Below are positions 27,459 through 37,441 of a stretch of DNA of 64,000 bases, one piece after another. The stretch covers positions 1 to 64,000 of the forward strand of contig NZ_JASITA010000002.1 of the NCBI RefSeq assembly GCF_030063415.1, in the 5' to 3' direction. Numbering within the stretch: the stretch's first letter is position 1; each line of letters starts with the position of its first letter. Made by a program: the position numbers and the translations under genes. A model generated the notes under the pieces. The model had not been told where the DNA came from and made no database searches. It saw only the letters and a list, made by a program, of their open reading frames with translations. This DNA comes from Streptomyces sp. H27-C3. Its GTDB lineage: Bacteria > Actinomycetota > Actinomycetes > Streptomycetales > Streptomycetaceae.

Positions 27459-28541
27459 CTACTGGTCCGAGGAGAAGCGGATCGCCGCGTCCGGGATCGA
27501 CGCGCCGCACCACACCCGTACGCCGTCCTGGAGTTCGTTGTCGGCGCCCACCGTCGCACCGTCGCCGACGACCGCGCCGGACACCACCGTACGGTCCCCG
27601 ATACGCGCACCCGCGCCGATCAGTGAGTCGGAAATCACCGCGCCCGCGCCGATGACCGCGCCGGTCAGCACCGCGCTGCCGTCGATGCGCGCCCCTTCGC
27701 CGACGACCGCCCCGTCGCCGACCACCGTGCCGCCGGTCAGCTTGGCGTCGGTGGCGACGGAGGCGGTGGGCAGGACCAGCCGGTCGCCGCAGCGGCCGGG
27801 GACCGCCGGGGACGGCGCCCTGCCCATGACGAGGTCGGCGGAGCCGCGGACGAAGGCCTGCGGTGTGCCGAGGTCCAGCCAGTACGTGGAGTCGACCATG
27901 CCCTGGAGATGGGCTCCGGAGGACAGCAGGCCGGGGAAGGTCTCCCGTTCGACCGAGACGGGCCGGCCGGCCGGGATGGTGTCGATGACCGAGCGGCGGA
28001 AGACGTAGGCGCCCGCGTTGATCTGGTCGGTGACGATTTCCTCGGGAGTCTGCGGCTTTTCGAGGAAGGCCGTCACCCGGCCCGTGGAGTCCGTCGGCAC
28101 GAGGCCGAACGCCCGGGGGTCCTCGACCCGGGTGAGGTGCAGCGAGACGTCCGCGCCCGACGACCGGTGGGTCGAGACGAGGGCCTCGATGTCGAGGCCG
28201 GTGAGGATGTCCCCGTTGAAGATGAGGACCGGCTCGTCGGGCCCCGACCGGAGCCTGGAGGCGACATTGCGGATGGCCCCGCCGGTGCCGAGCGGCTCGT
28301 CCTCCGTGACGTACTCCAGGTGCAGCCCCAGCTCGGAGCCGTCTCCGAAGTACGGCTCGAAGACCTCCGCGAGGTACGACGTCGCCAGCACGATGTGTTC
28401 GACTCCGGCCGCCCGCGCGCGGGCCAGCTGGTGGGTGAGGAACGGGACGCCTGCCGCCGGAACCATCGGCTTGGGGGTGTGCACCGTGAGCGGACGCAGC
28501 CGGGTGCCCTTGCCCCCGACCAGGAGGATCGCTTCAGTCAC
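27459..28541 (-). CDS. NDP-sugar nucleotidyltransferase (mannose-1-phosphate guanylyltransferase-like)
   Basis: A 360-residue nucleotidyltransferase. The N-terminal domain opens EAILLVGGKGTRLRPLT, the GG-x-GTRLRPLT nucleotide signature, with PKPMVPAAGVP soon after and the acceptor-site segment VLIFNGDILTG. The C-terminal part is a left-handed beta-helix of hexapeptide repeats (AVIGAGAVISDS, RIGDRTVVSG). Start GTG 28541 matches the family N-terminus. With manA and manB in the window it probably makes GDP-mannose for wall mannosylation; a glucose-1-phosphate specificity is not excluded. Confidence 0.9.
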   Translation of the reverse strand: MTEAILLVGGKGTRLRPLTVHTPKPMVPAAGVPFLTHQLARARAAGVEHIVLATSYLAEVFEPYFGDGSELGLHLEYVTEDEPLGTGGAIRNVASRLRSGPDEPVLIFNGDILTGLDIEALVSTHRSSGADVSLHLTRVEDPRAFGLVPTDSTGRVTAFLEKPQTPEEIVTDQINAGAYVFRRSVIDTIPAGRPVSVERETFPGLLSSGAHLQGMVDSTYWLDLGTPQAFVRGSADLVMGRAPSPAVPGRCGDRLVLPTASVATDAKLTGGTVVGDGAVVGEGARIDGSAVLTGAVIGAGAVISDSLIGAGARIGDRTVVSGAVVGDGATVGADNELQDGVRVWCGASIPDAAIRFSSDQ

Positions 28542-28618
28542 CTTGTCGTCTCTGCTTCCTGCTGGGGCCGGCCGGGTACGGGCAGGCCAGTGTATGCAGA
28601 CTGTTCGAACGCCCCCGG

Positions 28619-29932
28619 TCAGCGGCCCTGAAGGCGGGCCGAGGAGCTCCGGGCCGTGCCGAGCCTGTTGTAGAGGCGGATCCCCGGGCACTCGGTGGCG
28701 AATCCGTCCCGGTGTCCTGAGATGACGTTGAGCCTGACGTTCCTGCCCTTCTTGTACAGATTGCCGCCGCCGGACTTCAGGGTCGTCTTGGCGCGGGGGT
28801 TGGCTCCGTGCAGGCCGAGCTTCCAGGCGGTGATGCGGGCGACCGCGTCGACCGCGGCGGCGGGCGGGTTCGACGAGGTGTAGGACCCGAGGACGGCGAT
28901 GCCCGTGCTGTTGGTGTTGAAACCGAGAGTGTGCGCCCCAAGAACCGGCTTGGCCACACCGCCTGCCCGGCCTTCGTAGATGTTTCCGCACTTGTCGACG
29001 GCGAAGTTGTAGCCGAGGTCGCGCCAGCCACTGCTCTTGACGTGGTAGCGGTAAATACTGCGAAGGACTGAGCTCGCCTGCTTGCAGGTGTAGTTGTTGC
29101 CGGTCGCGCTGTGGTGCACGAAGGCGGCCTTCACCGTCTTGGTGTAGCCGAGCTTGCGCTCACGCATCGTCTCGTCGGCGCCCCATCCCTTGCGTGTGAT
29201 GATGCGCGGGCGCGGGCCGATGTACGGCCTGGCGGCCACGAGTCCGGCGTCGGCCTCCGTCTCGGCCCTGGTCAGGGCCGGGAGTTCGGTGGCCATCGAG
29301 GAGCGCTCCGCGTCGGTGGGAGAGCCGGCGGGCGGCGGGACGCCGGGGTCGACCAGTTCCAGCCGCAGGCCGGCCGGCAGGGGGGCGCGGGCGGCGCGCT
29401 CGGAGTGCGCGGCGCTCTCGTGCCGCGCCGGGCTCTCGGACGGTTCCGCGCTCGCGGACTGGACACGTACTTCGACGCCGTCGGAGGCGCCGACCCACAG
29501 GGGCGCGGTCGAACCGCGGACCTTCCCCGAGTCGCGCTCCGCCGTGCCGGGGTCGGCGGCGTGCTCGCTGTTGTGTGTCTCTACGTGCTGCCAGGTGGAC
29601 CAGGTGCCCTTTCCGGCGGCCCGGGTACGGACCTGGACCGTGCCGTCCAGTTCGGTGGCGGCGTCGTCCCAGACGACACCGACCAGTGAGAAGGGCTGTA
29701 CGTCGCGTTCCGCCACGCCCTGTGGGGTGGCGGCGGGGCTCGCGGACCGCTCACCGCGGGGGGCGAGCGGCGCGAGGGGCAGGGACTGGGTGGAGCCCGG
29801 CAGCGCCTCGTTGGCAGGCGCGGGGGCGGAGACTGTCGCGGCCGGTGTTGCGGGAGAGGCCACGGCGAGGGACGGGAGGACCAGAGCGGCGGTGCACGCG
29901 ACGCCGATCGCGGAAGCAAGGTAGGCACGCAT
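28619..29932 (-). CDS. secreted N-acetylmuramoyl-L-alanine amidase (PGRP/Amidase_2)
   Basis: About 437 residues with a signal peptide (MRAYLASAIGVACTAALVLP). The C-terminal amidase domain (last ~200 residues) has the zinc site: AAFVHHSATG (His), LGAHTLGFNTN (His) and VISGHRDGFATECPG (His, Cys). The N-terminal half is a spacer rich in Ala, Ser and charged residues. ATG 29932 is chosen because a TGGACA-N18-CAAGAT promoter on the minus strand would start transcription next to it; an ATG at 29950 is an alternative. It cleaves the peptide stem from glycan strands and sits among other envelope genes. Confidence 0.88.
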   Translation of the reverse strand: MRAYLASAIGVACTAALVLPSLAVASPATPAATVSAPAPANEALPGSTQSLPLAPLAPRGERSASPAATPQGVAERDVQPFSLVGVVWDDAATELDGTVQVRTRAAGKGTWSTWQHVETHNSEHAADPGTAERDSGKVRGSTAPLWVGASDGVEVRVQSASAEPSESPARHESAAHSERAARAPLPAGLRLELVDPGVPPPAGSPTDAERSSMATELPALTRAETEADAGLVAARPYIGPRPRIITRKGWGADETMRERKLGYTKTVKAAFVHHSATGNNYTCKQASSVLRSIYRYHVKSSGWRDLGYNFAVDKCGNIYEGRAGGVAKPVLGAHTLGFNTNSTGIAVLGSYTSSNPPAAAVDAVARITAWKLGLHGANPRAKTTLKSGGGNLYKKGRNVRLNVISGHRDGFATECPGIRLYNRLGTARSSSARLQGR

Positions 29933-30070
29933 ACAACAGATCTTGGACATAGTCACACAAGTCTGTCCATTGGGGATCTGATGGTGCGTCGGCCGAATCG
30001 GCTAACCCCAAGTGCATGGACTCCCGGGGACAACGGCACTCCCGCAAGGGCGCCACGTACTCTTGCGCGG

Positions 30071-30853
30071 GTGAACGCCATCGATCGCACCCCCGCCGAC
30101 CTGCTGCGATCCGCGCTCGCCGCGGACCCGGCCCGCCCCCTCGTCACCTTCTACGACGACGCCACCGGCGAGCGCGTGGAATTGTCCGTCGCCACCTTCG
30201 CCAATTGGGTGGCCAAGACCGCCAATCTGCTCCAGGGCGACCTCGCCGCGGCGCCCGGCGACCGGCTCGCGCTGCTGTTGCCCGCGCACTGGCAGACCGC
30301 GGTCTGGCTGCTCGCCTGCTCCTCGGTGGGCGTGGTCGTGGAGGTCGGCGGCGACCCGGCCGACGCCGACCTGGTCGTCACGGGACCCGACACGGTCGAG
30401 GAGGCGCGCGCCTGCGGCGGGGAGCGCGTCGCGCTCGCCCTGCGCCCCCTGGGCGGCCGCTTCCCGCAGCCCCCCGCCGGGTTCGCGGACTATGCCGTCG
30501 AGGTGCCGGGACAGGGCGACCGCTTCGCCCCGTTCGAACCGGTCGACCCGGACGGCCCCGCGCTCGTCGTCGTGGACGCGGGTGGGCGTACGGAACTGAC
30601 GGGTGCCCAGCTGGTCGCACGGGCCCGCGAGGACGCCGGGACCCTGGGGCTCGGCGGCGGGGCCGGGTCACGACTGTTGTCGGGGCTGGCGTACGACTCC
30701 TGGCAGGGACTGTCCAGCGGTCTGTACGCGCCACTCGCCGCCGGGGGCTCCGTGGTGCTGTGCCGAAACCTCGACCGGGTCTCCGACGGGGACATGGCCA
30801 AGCGCGTCGACAGCGAGCGGGTCACCAACACGGCAGTACAACAAGCCCCCTGA
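30071..30853 (+). CDS. TIGR03089 family protein (partial acyl-adenylate enzyme-like)
   Basis: A 260-residue protein opening NAIDRTPADLLRSALAADPA, the pattern of TIGR03089 proteins, which resemble the N-terminal part of AMP-binding acyl-CoA synthetases but lack the full adenylation domain. The AMP-site Ser/Thr-Gly-rich loop is not evident, so catalysis is doubtful. It starts at GTG with TACTCT 7 nt upstream, a leaderless arrangement. It lies between the divergent amidase gene and the downstream LCP genes. Function unknown. Confidence 0.8.
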   Translation: MNAIDRTPADLLRSALAADPARPLVTFYDDATGERVELSVATFANWVAKTANLLQGDLAAAPGDRLALLLPAHWQTAVWLLACSSVGVVVEVGGDPADADLVVTGPDTVEEARACGGERVALALRPLGGRFPQPPAGFADYAVEVPGQGDRFAPFEPVDPDGPALVVVDAGGRTELTGAQLVARAREDAGTLGLGGGAGSRLLSGLAYDSWQGLSSGLYAPLAAGGSVVLCRNLDRVSDGDMAKRVDSERVTNTAVQQAP

Positions 30854-31017
30854 GTGCCACCCGTCCGGCTCACCCGCTGCCGAGTCCCAGGGCCTCGGCG
30901 TCAACTCCGGTAGATGATCAACGGTACGCATCGCACAACCAAGCGCGAGGTTCGGCCGTCTACCCCTGCGACCGGCGGCCGAGCGCGCCGCCGACTCCGT
31001 GAAGGATGGACGCAGAC

Positions 31018-32490
31018 GTGACCGACAGCGCTGGCACGCCCTCCGGACCGGACACCCCGGCCGAGGACGAGGCGAAGAACGAAGCCTCCGAGGGCAGGAA
31101 CGAAGAGACCGGCACGGGCACAAGCACGGACTCGGGTGCGGACACCAGCATGGCTCCTGACACCACCGAAGCCCCTGACGCCGGGGCGACAGCGGACAAC
31201 ACCGCGGCCACCGGCGCCGCCGACAACACGACCGACGACAAGACCGGCGGCGCCGGGGACGACTCCGACAGGGCAGCGGCGAGCACCGACGCCGCCCCGG
31301 CCGCCAACCGCAAGCGCCACTGGCTGCGTTGGACCGGCGTCGGCGCCTCCTTCGTCCTGCTCGTCGCGGCCGGTGTGGGCTGGTGGCTCTACAAGAAGCT
31401 CGACGGCAACATCACCACCGACACGACCGCCGCCGCGGAACTGGAGACGTACGAGAAGGAGCGCCCCACGCCCGTCGCGCTGGACGCCCAGAACATCCTT
31501 CTCATCGGCTCCGACACCCGCTCGGGCAAGGGCAACAGCAAGTACGGCCAGGACGAGGGTAGCGAGCGCTCCGACACCACGATCCTGCTGCATCTCGCGG
31601 CGGACCGGCAGAGCGCCACGGCCGTCTCGCTCCCCCGCGACCTGATGGTGGAGATCCCCAGCTGCCGGCGGACCGACGGCACCCGCTCGGAGGAGCAATT
31701 CGCCCAGTTCAACTGGGCCTTCGAGTTCGGCGGGACGGCCTGCACGATCCGTACGGTCGAGCGGCTCACCGGCGTCCGGCTCGACCACCACATGGTGGTC
31801 GACTTCGACGGCTTCAAGGGGATGGTCGACGCGGTGGACGGCGTCGAGATCTGCCTCAGCAAGCCGATCGACGACAAGGACGCCCATCTCAAGCTCGGCA
31901 AGGGCCTCCAGACGCTCAACGGCGAGGAGGCGCTGGGTTACGTACGGGCGCGCAAGTCCATCGGCGACGGCAGTGACACCGAACGCATGGACCGCCAGCA
32001 GCAGTTCCTGGGCGCGCTGGTCAACAAGGTGCAGAGCAACGGCGTACTGCTCAATCCGACCATGCTCTACCCGGTACTGGACGCGGCGACGAAGTCCCTG
32101 ACCACGGACCCGGGACTCGACTCGCTCAAGGACCTGTACAACCTGGTGCGCGGAATGCGGAACATCCCGACCGAAAAGGTGCAGTTCATGACAGTGCCCC
32201 GGCAGCCGTACAGCTACGACCAGAACCGCGACGAGCTCGTGGAGCCGGATGCCGGGCGCCTGTTCAAGCAGTTGCGCGAGGACGCGCCCGTCTCGGTCGT
32301 GCCCGCGGGCACCGAAAAGGAGGAACCGGCAGCGGATACGTCCTCCGAAACCGAAGAGGAGTCCGATTCCTCGACCGACGAGGAGTCCGATTCCTCGACC
32401 GACGAGAAGCCCGACGACGCGGGTGCACAGAGCCCCACCCCCACGCCGACTTTCACCGGAACCAATGCGGCCACCGAGAAGTGCGAGTAA
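31018..32490 (+). CDS. LCP (LytR-CpsA-Psr) family protein 1
   Basis: About 490 residues: an acidic Thr/Asp-rich cytosolic head, one membrane helix (~100-122), then the LCP domain with NILLIGSDTR, SDTTILLHL and SLPRD. LCP enzymes transfer lipid-linked glycopolymers to peptidoglycan. The C-terminal tail is acidic and contains a duplicated 24-bp unit (ESDSSTDE). GTG 31018 lies 11 nt after AAGGA. First of five LCP genes in about 10 kb. Confidence 0.92.
   Translation: MTDSAGTPSGPDTPAEDEAKNEASEGRNEETGTGTSTDSGADTSMAPDTTEAPDAGATADNTAATGAADNTTDDKTGGAGDDSDRAAASTDAAPAANRKRHWLRWTGVGASFVLLVAAGVGWWLYKKLDGNITTDTTAAAELETYEKERPTPVALDAQNILLIGSDTRSGKGNSKYGQDEGSERSDTTILLHLAADRQSATAVSLPRDLMVEIPSCRRTDGTRSEEQFAQFNWAFEFGGTACTIRTVERLTGVRLDHHMVVDFDGFKGMVDAVDGVEICLSKPIDDKDAHLKLGKGLQTLNGEEALGYVRARKSIGDGSDTERMDRQQQFLGALVNKVQSNGVLLNPTMLYPVLDAATKSLTTDPGLDSLKDLYNLVRGMRNIPTEKVQFMTVPRQPYSYDQNRDELVEPDAGRLFKQLREDAPVSVVPAGTEKEEPAADTSSETEEESDSSTDEESDSSTDEKPDDAGAQSPTPTPTFTGTNAATEKCE
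32356..32403 (+). repeat. two 24-bp tandem repeats in LCP gene 1
   Basis: GAGGAGTCCGATTCCTCG followed by ACCGAC is repeated exactly at 32356-32379 and 32380-32403, coding for acidic ESDSSTDE units in the tail. Confidence 0.9.
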
Positions 32491-32714
32491 AGCCATGCCC
32501 AAGGCAGACCCGGCAGGCGATACCTATCGGACGTATTGCCCAGTTGTAAGGGGAGTGGAATATGTCACGGACGTCGCCCGGCGCTGAACTGGGCAGATAG
32601 TGTGACGCGATCCGGTGCTTCATGCCCTCAGGTCGTGGTCGCACTGCTGGATCGAAAGACCGAGCGCCTGAGGGGAGGCGCCTCGCGTGGCTCCGACGGA
32701 GGACTCAAGCAACC

Positions 32715-34469
32715 GTGGATGCGCAAAGCCGTGGGCGGGCCGAAGAAATCGACCCCGCAGACCAGTGGGTACTCAACGCGACCACAGGTCATTACGAATT
32801 GCGACTGGACCAATCCGCTGGGCAATCGCCCAGGTCCCCCGACAGTGGTAAGGGCAGTCGTTCTGCCCGTGATGCCTCCAGTGGGACCGCACCCGGGAAG
32901 ACGCCCCGGGGCGGAACTCCCGCCCCGCGACGCGAGGTTCCCGGCCAGCGCAGCCGCCGGGCCGACGGTAAGGCGGGCGGCTCGCGCGACGACAAGTCCG
33001 GCCCGCAGGCCGGGCGCCGCAAGCGCAAGCCGCAGAAGACACGCAAGAAGAAGGCGCTGCTGTGGACCGGCGGCGTCACAGCGTTCGTTCTCATCGGCGG
33101 CTCGTTCGGCGCGTACCTCGTCTACCAGCACTTCAACGGGAACCTCAACACGATAGACGTCCCCGGTGCGGGCAGCGGCGGCTTCAAGAAGGACGAGGCC
33201 GTCAACGTCCTGGTAATCGGCACGGACAAGCGCACGGGCGCGGGCAACGAGGGTTACGGCGACAAGGAGAGCCTCGGCCACGCCGACACCACGATCCTCT
33301 TCCATGTCTCCAAGGACCGAACGAACGCGACCGCGCTGTCCATCCCGCGCGACCTGAAGACCGACATCCCGGACTGCCCCACGAAGGTCGACGGCGCCGA
33401 GAAAGTCGTCCCCGGCGAGCGCGACGTCCGCTTCAACACCAGCCTCGGGCAGGCGGACCGCGACCCGGGCTGCACCATGCGCACCGTCAAGGGGCTCACG
33501 GGCCTGACCGTCGACCACTTCATGATGGTCGACTTCAACGCGGTCAAGACGCTCACCAGCGCCGTCGGCGGCGTCGAGGTGTGTGTCGCCAAGGATGTCG
33601 ACGACCCGGACTCGCACCTCAAGCTGTCGGCCGGCAAGCACACGATCGAGGGCGAGCAGGCCCTCGCGTTCGTCCGCACGCGGCACAGTTTCGGCAACGA
33701 GAGCGACCTCGACCGGATCCAGACGCAGCAGCAGTTCCTGGGCTCGATGATCCGCAAGATGAAGTCCAGCGAGACGCTCACCAGCCCCACCAAGGTGTTC
33801 GACCTGGCGAATGCGGCCACCAAGGCGCTGACCGTCGACAGCGGAATTGGTGACATCGACAAGCTCCGCGCCCTCGGCATGGAGCTCGGCAAGGTCAACC
33901 CGAAGAACATCACCTTCGCCACTCTTCCGGTGAAGGACAACCCGGCGGAGACGGTCAAGGCGACGGTTGTCGTCGACGAGCCGAAGGCCGACCCGCTGTT
34001 CGCGATGATGGCGTCGGACACTTCGCTGACCGAGGTGAAGGCCAAGGAGAAGGCGGCCAAGAGCAAGCAGGAGGCGCTGCTCAAGGGCCCCCGGTCGGCA
34101 GCCGATGACGTACGCGTCAGTGTCTACAACGGCGGCGGCCCCCCTGGCTCCGCCTCATCGACGCTGCTCTGGCTCCAGAACGAGATGCTCGTGACGAAGT
34201 CCAGCAACGAGAGCAATGCCCCCAACCAGCCGAAGTCGACCCTGGCGTACGCCCCGAACCAGGCCGATCAGGCCCGCAAGCTCGCGGACATGATGGGGCT
34301 GCCCGCCGCGGCGATGAAGCCCGGCACGAAGGACGCCAAGGGACTGGAGCCGATGACCCTGGTCCTCGGTGCCGACTTCAAGGAAGCGGGCACCCGGATC
34401 GCTCCGCCGGCAAAGGCGCCGGAGGGAATCCAGAAGGTCGGGGCCGACAAGTCGGTGTGCGCCAAGTGA
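32715..34469 (+). CDS. LCP family protein 2 with LytR_C domain
   Basis: 584 residues from GTG 32715 (DAQSRGRAEEIDPADQWVLN), preceded by GGAGG. A basic head (RRKRKPQKTRKKK) leads into one membrane helix (~114-136). The LCP domain follows with VNVLVIGTDKRTG, ADTTILFHVS and SIPRD. The C-terminus carries a LytR_C domain (DVRVSVYNGGG ... PMTLVLGADF). Probable wall-polymer ligase. Confidence 0.93.
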   Translation: MDAQSRGRAEEIDPADQWVLNATTGHYELRLDQSAGQSPRSPDSGKGSRSARDASSGTAPGKTPRGGTPAPRREVPGQRSRRADGKAGGSRDDKSGPQAGRRKRKPQKTRKKKALLWTGGVTAFVLIGGSFGAYLVYQHFNGNLNTIDVPGAGSGGFKKDEAVNVLVIGTDKRTGAGNEGYGDKESLGHADTTILFHVSKDRTNATALSIPRDLKTDIPDCPTKVDGAEKVVPGERDVRFNTSLGQADRDPGCTMRTVKGLTGLTVDHFMMVDFNAVKTLTSAVGGVEVCVAKDVDDPDSHLKLSAGKHTIEGEQALAFVRTRHSFGNESDLDRIQTQQQFLGSMIRKMKSSETLTSPTKVFDLANAATKALTVDSGIGDIDKLRALGMELGKVNPKNITFATLPVKDNPAETVKATVVVDEPKADPLFAMMASDTSLTEVKAKEKAAKSKQEALLKGPRSAADDVRVSVYNGGGPPGSASSTLLWLQNEMLVTKSSNESNAPNQPKSTLAYAPNQADQARKLADMMGLPAAAMKPGTKDAKGLEPMTLVLGADFKEAGTRIAPPAKAPEGIQKVGADKSVCAK

Positions 34470-34517
34470 CCTCGGGTCACCTGGCCGTACGAAACATCTG
34501 AACGAGCGGGGGATCTG

Positions 34518-36230
34518 GTGGGGCAGAGCAGCGTGCGGGGTGATAGACCGCGACAACGCGATCGACGGGCCCGCGCACTGGGCTGGGACGACAGCCTGTA
34601 CGAGGGCGGGAGCGGCCCGGGGGCCGCACCGGGCGGCAGTGGCGACGACTCCGGCGACGACCGGGGCGGTGAGGGCCGGAGAAACGGCCCGCCGCCTCGC
34701 AAGGGCGGCGGGACCAGCGGTGGGAGAACGCGCGGGAAGGGCCGAATACTGCGCCTGACCACGATGGTCCTCTCGGTGCTCATACTCGCCGTAGCCGGCG
34801 CCGGCTACCTCTACTACAACCACCTCAACAGCATTCTGAAGAAGAACGAACTCACCCTCGGCGACAAGGCCATGGCCGACCACAAGGCCAACGCCGCCGG
34901 GCAGACCCCGATGAACATCCTGCTCATCGGCTCGGACGCCCGTAACTCCGACGTGAACAAGCGGCTCGGTGGCGCCCGGGACACCTTCGACAGCCCGCCG
35001 CTCGCGGACGTACAGATGCTGGTGCACGTCTCCGCCGACCGCAGCAACATCTCGGCCGTCAGCATGCCGCGCGACACCCTGCTCAAGATGCCCAAGTGCA
35101 CCGACCCGGACACCGACAAGGTCTACCCGGCGAGCACCGGGCTGATGCTGACCAACGAGAGCCTCGGCCGCGGCGGCCCCGGCTGCACGGTCGCCGCCTG
35201 GTACAACCTGACCGGCATCACCATCGACCACTTCATGATGATCGACTTCGGTGGTGTGGTGTCCATGGCGGACGCCATCGGCGGCGTCCCGGTCTGTGTC
35301 ACCGACAACGTCCGCTCCCGCGACAGCCAGGGCCACGGCTCGGGCCTGAAGCTGAAGAAGGGCACCACCAAGGTGCAGGGCGAGCAGGCCCTCCAGTGGC
35401 TGCGTACCCGCTACGGCTTCGAGGACGGCACCGACCTCGCCCGTACCCACGCCCAGCACATGTACATGAACTCGATGGTCCGCGAGCTGAAGCAGAACAC
35501 CAAGCTCAGCGATCCGATCAAGCTGCGCAAGCTCGCCGAGTCCGCCACCCGCGCGCTCACCGTCGACGAGGACCTGGGCACGGTCAAGAAGCTGTACGAC
35601 CTGGGCGAGGACCTCAAGCAGGTCCCGACGTCCCGCATCACCATGACCACCATGCCGTGGCAGTACTCCACGGTGCGGGCCGGCAAGGTCGAGCCGAAGA
35701 AGGACGAGGCCGAGCAGCTGTTCCGGATGGTCCGTGAGGACACCCCGCTGGACGGCAAGGCCTCAAAGAAGGAGAAGCCGAAGGCCAAGGCGGTGTCGTC
35801 CAAGGACGAGGCCGCGCCCGCAGCGGAGATCGCCGTGATGGTGCGGAACGGCACCGGCAGTGCGAACGAGGCCCCGGTCCGTGGGCGCGCCGCCGCCGTC
35901 ACCCAGGCCCTCGCGGCCAAGGGCTTCACACTGGCCAGGGCGGACACCCGGCTCAGCCCCCAGGAGCGGACCACCGTCCTCTTCCCCAGTGTCGATCTGG
36001 AGGGCGACGCCCAGGCCGCCGCCAAGGCCATCGGGGTGCCGCTGACGTCGGTGCGGAAGTCCACCGACGTCTCCGGTGTCACCCTGGTGGTGGGCGCGGA
36101 CTGGCGCACCGGCAGCGTGTTCCCGAAGGCGGCGGTGAAAGCCGACGACAAGACGCCGGAGTCGGCGCGGGCACTCAACGGCGAGGACAAGAACGCCTGC
36201 ATGAAGGTCGACAAGAACTTCACCTGGTAG
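34518..36230 (+). CDS. LCP family protein 3 with LytR_C domain
   Basis: 570 residues from GTG 34518 with GGGGGAT upstream. Gly/Asp-rich cytosolic head, membrane helix ~81-100, then the LCP domain: MNILLIGSDARNSD, LADVQMLVHVS (one Asp where SDT is commoner) and AVSMPRD. The LytR_C domain at the end has EIAVMVRNGTGSAN and GVTLVVGADW. It ends just before a strong terminator, which closes LCP genes 1-3 as a likely unit. Confidence 0.93.
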   Translation: MGQSSVRGDRPRQRDRRARALGWDDSLYEGGSGPGAAPGGSGDDSGDDRGGEGRRNGPPPRKGGGTSGGRTRGKGRILRLTTMVLSVLILAVAGAGYLYYNHLNSILKKNELTLGDKAMADHKANAAGQTPMNILLIGSDARNSDVNKRLGGARDTFDSPPLADVQMLVHVSADRSNISAVSMPRDTLLKMPKCTDPDTDKVYPASTGLMLTNESLGRGGPGCTVAAWYNLTGITIDHFMMIDFGGVVSMADAIGGVPVCVTDNVRSRDSQGHGSGLKLKKGTTKVQGEQALQWLRTRYGFEDGTDLARTHAQHMYMNSMVRELKQNTKLSDPIKLRKLAESATRALTVDEDLGTVKKLYDLGEDLKQVPTSRITMTTMPWQYSTVRAGKVEPKKDEAEQLFRMVREDTPLDGKASKKEKPKAKAVSSKDEAAPAAEIAVMVRNGTGSANEAPVRGRAAAVTQALAAKGFTLARADTRLSPQERTTVLFPSVDLEGDAQAAAKAIGVPLTSVRKSTDVSGVTLVVGADWRTGSVFPKAAVKADDKTPESARALNGEDKNACMKVDKNFTW

Positions 36231-36244
36231 CAGGCGCTACGCGA

Positions 36245-36290
36245 AGAAGGGCCCTGGTCACGTCGCTCACGACGCGGCCAGGGCCCTTCT
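36245..36290. terminator. bidirectional terminator after LCP gene 3
   Basis: A 13-bp perfect stem (AGAAGGGCCCTGG with its complement) sits between convergent LCP gene 3 and the GT2 gene, 14 bp from each stop codon. Confidence 0.85.
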
Positions 36291-36303
36291 CGTACGCTCC
36301 GGG

Positions 36304-37326
36304 CTACGGCTGGGGCTCGGCCTCGCGCACCGCCGGGCGGCGGCTCGCGATGACCTTCTTCGCCAGCGCGCGCGGGCTGGTCAGGAAGCCGTACCCCCAC
36401 GACATGTGCATGGTCGCCAGGGCCACCGGGATCAGCGCCCGCGCCTTCAGCGACAGGCCCTTGCCCGCCGGGAGCGAGCCCCCCACGATCGCGGCCAGGT
36501 AGCCGGCCGGGACGACGAAGCCCCACGGGGTGAGGGCGACGCCCACCACGATGCCCGCGGCGATCGCGCAGACGGCGGTCGGCGGCGCGAGGTAACGCAG
36601 GTTGATCGAGCCCGAGTGGAAACGGGCGACGACATGGCGCCAGCGGCCGTAGTCCTTGTACTGCTTGGCGAGAGCCTTCACCGAGGGCCTCGGCCGGTAC
36701 TGGACCTTCAGCTCGGGCGAGAACCAGATCAGCCCACCGGCCTCGCGGATCCGGAAGTTCAGCTCCCAGTCCTGGGCGCGGACGAACTCCACGTTGTAGC
36801 CGCCCTGCTGTTCGAGGGCCTCGCGCCGGAAGACACCCAGATACACGGTCTCGGCCGGGGCGGCCTCGCCGCCCGTGTGGAAGGCCGCGTTGCCCACACC
36901 GATCCTGGAGGTCATGGCCGCGGCGACGGCTTCCTCCCAGGCGTTCTCGCCCTCGGCGTGCATGATGCCGCCGACGTTCTGGGCGCCCGTCTCCGCCAGG
37001 AGGCGGACGGCCGTCGCGATGTAGTTCGGCGAGAGCATGCCGTGGCCGTCGACCCGCACCACGATGGGGTGCCGGGAGGCCTTGATGGCGGCGTTCAGCG
37101 CGGCGGGCGTGCGGCCCGTCGGGTTCGGGACGGTGTGGACGCGGGGGTCCTCGCGCACCAGCTCGGCGGCGATCTCGTCGGTGCGGTCCGATGACGGGCC
37201 GATCGCGATCACCACCTCCATCTCGCCGTCGTAATCCTGTTCCAGGATGTGACGGACCGAGTTGCGCAGATGCCGCTCCTCATTGAGGACCGGCATGATC
37301 ACGGAGACTGCGGGGGTGGCGTTCAT
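36304..37326 (-). CDS. glycosyltransferase family 2 protein
   Basis: 340 residues. The catalytic GT2 domain has AVSVIMPVLNEERHL, IAIGPSSDRTDEIAAELV, the metal-binding VRVDGHGM (DxD-like DGH) and an acidic acceptor loop RAQDWELNFR. Two or three hydrophobic segments close the protein. It faces the LCP genes on both sides, convergent with LCP 3 and divergent from LCP 4, so a role in assembling the same wall glycopolymer is likely but not proven. Confidence 0.92.
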   Translation of the reverse strand: MNATPAVSVIMPVLNEERHLRNSVRHILEQDYDGEMEVVIAIGPSSDRTDEIAAELVREDPRVHTVPNPTGRTPAALNAAIKASRHPIVVRVDGHGMLSPNYIATAVRLLAETGAQNVGGIMHAEGENAWEEAVAAAMTSRIGVGNAAFHTGGEAAPAETVYLGVFRREALEQQGGYNVEFVRAQDWELNFRIREAGGLIWFSPELKVQYRPRPSVKALAKQYKDYGRWRHVVARFHSGSINLRYLAPPTAVCAIAAGIVVGVALTPWGFVVPAGYLAAIVGGSLPAGKGLSLKARALIPVALATMHMSWGYGFLTSPRALAKKVIASRRPAVREAEPQP

Positions 37327-37441
37327 CGGGGGTCACGTTACCGCGAATGGGGGACACGGACGCGCCGCGGCCGGGTCGCTGCGCCAGGTCGCGGATCGTA
37401 CGGGCTTACGGTGCTCAAGATCCCCCCTTGCCTTCGCGGAG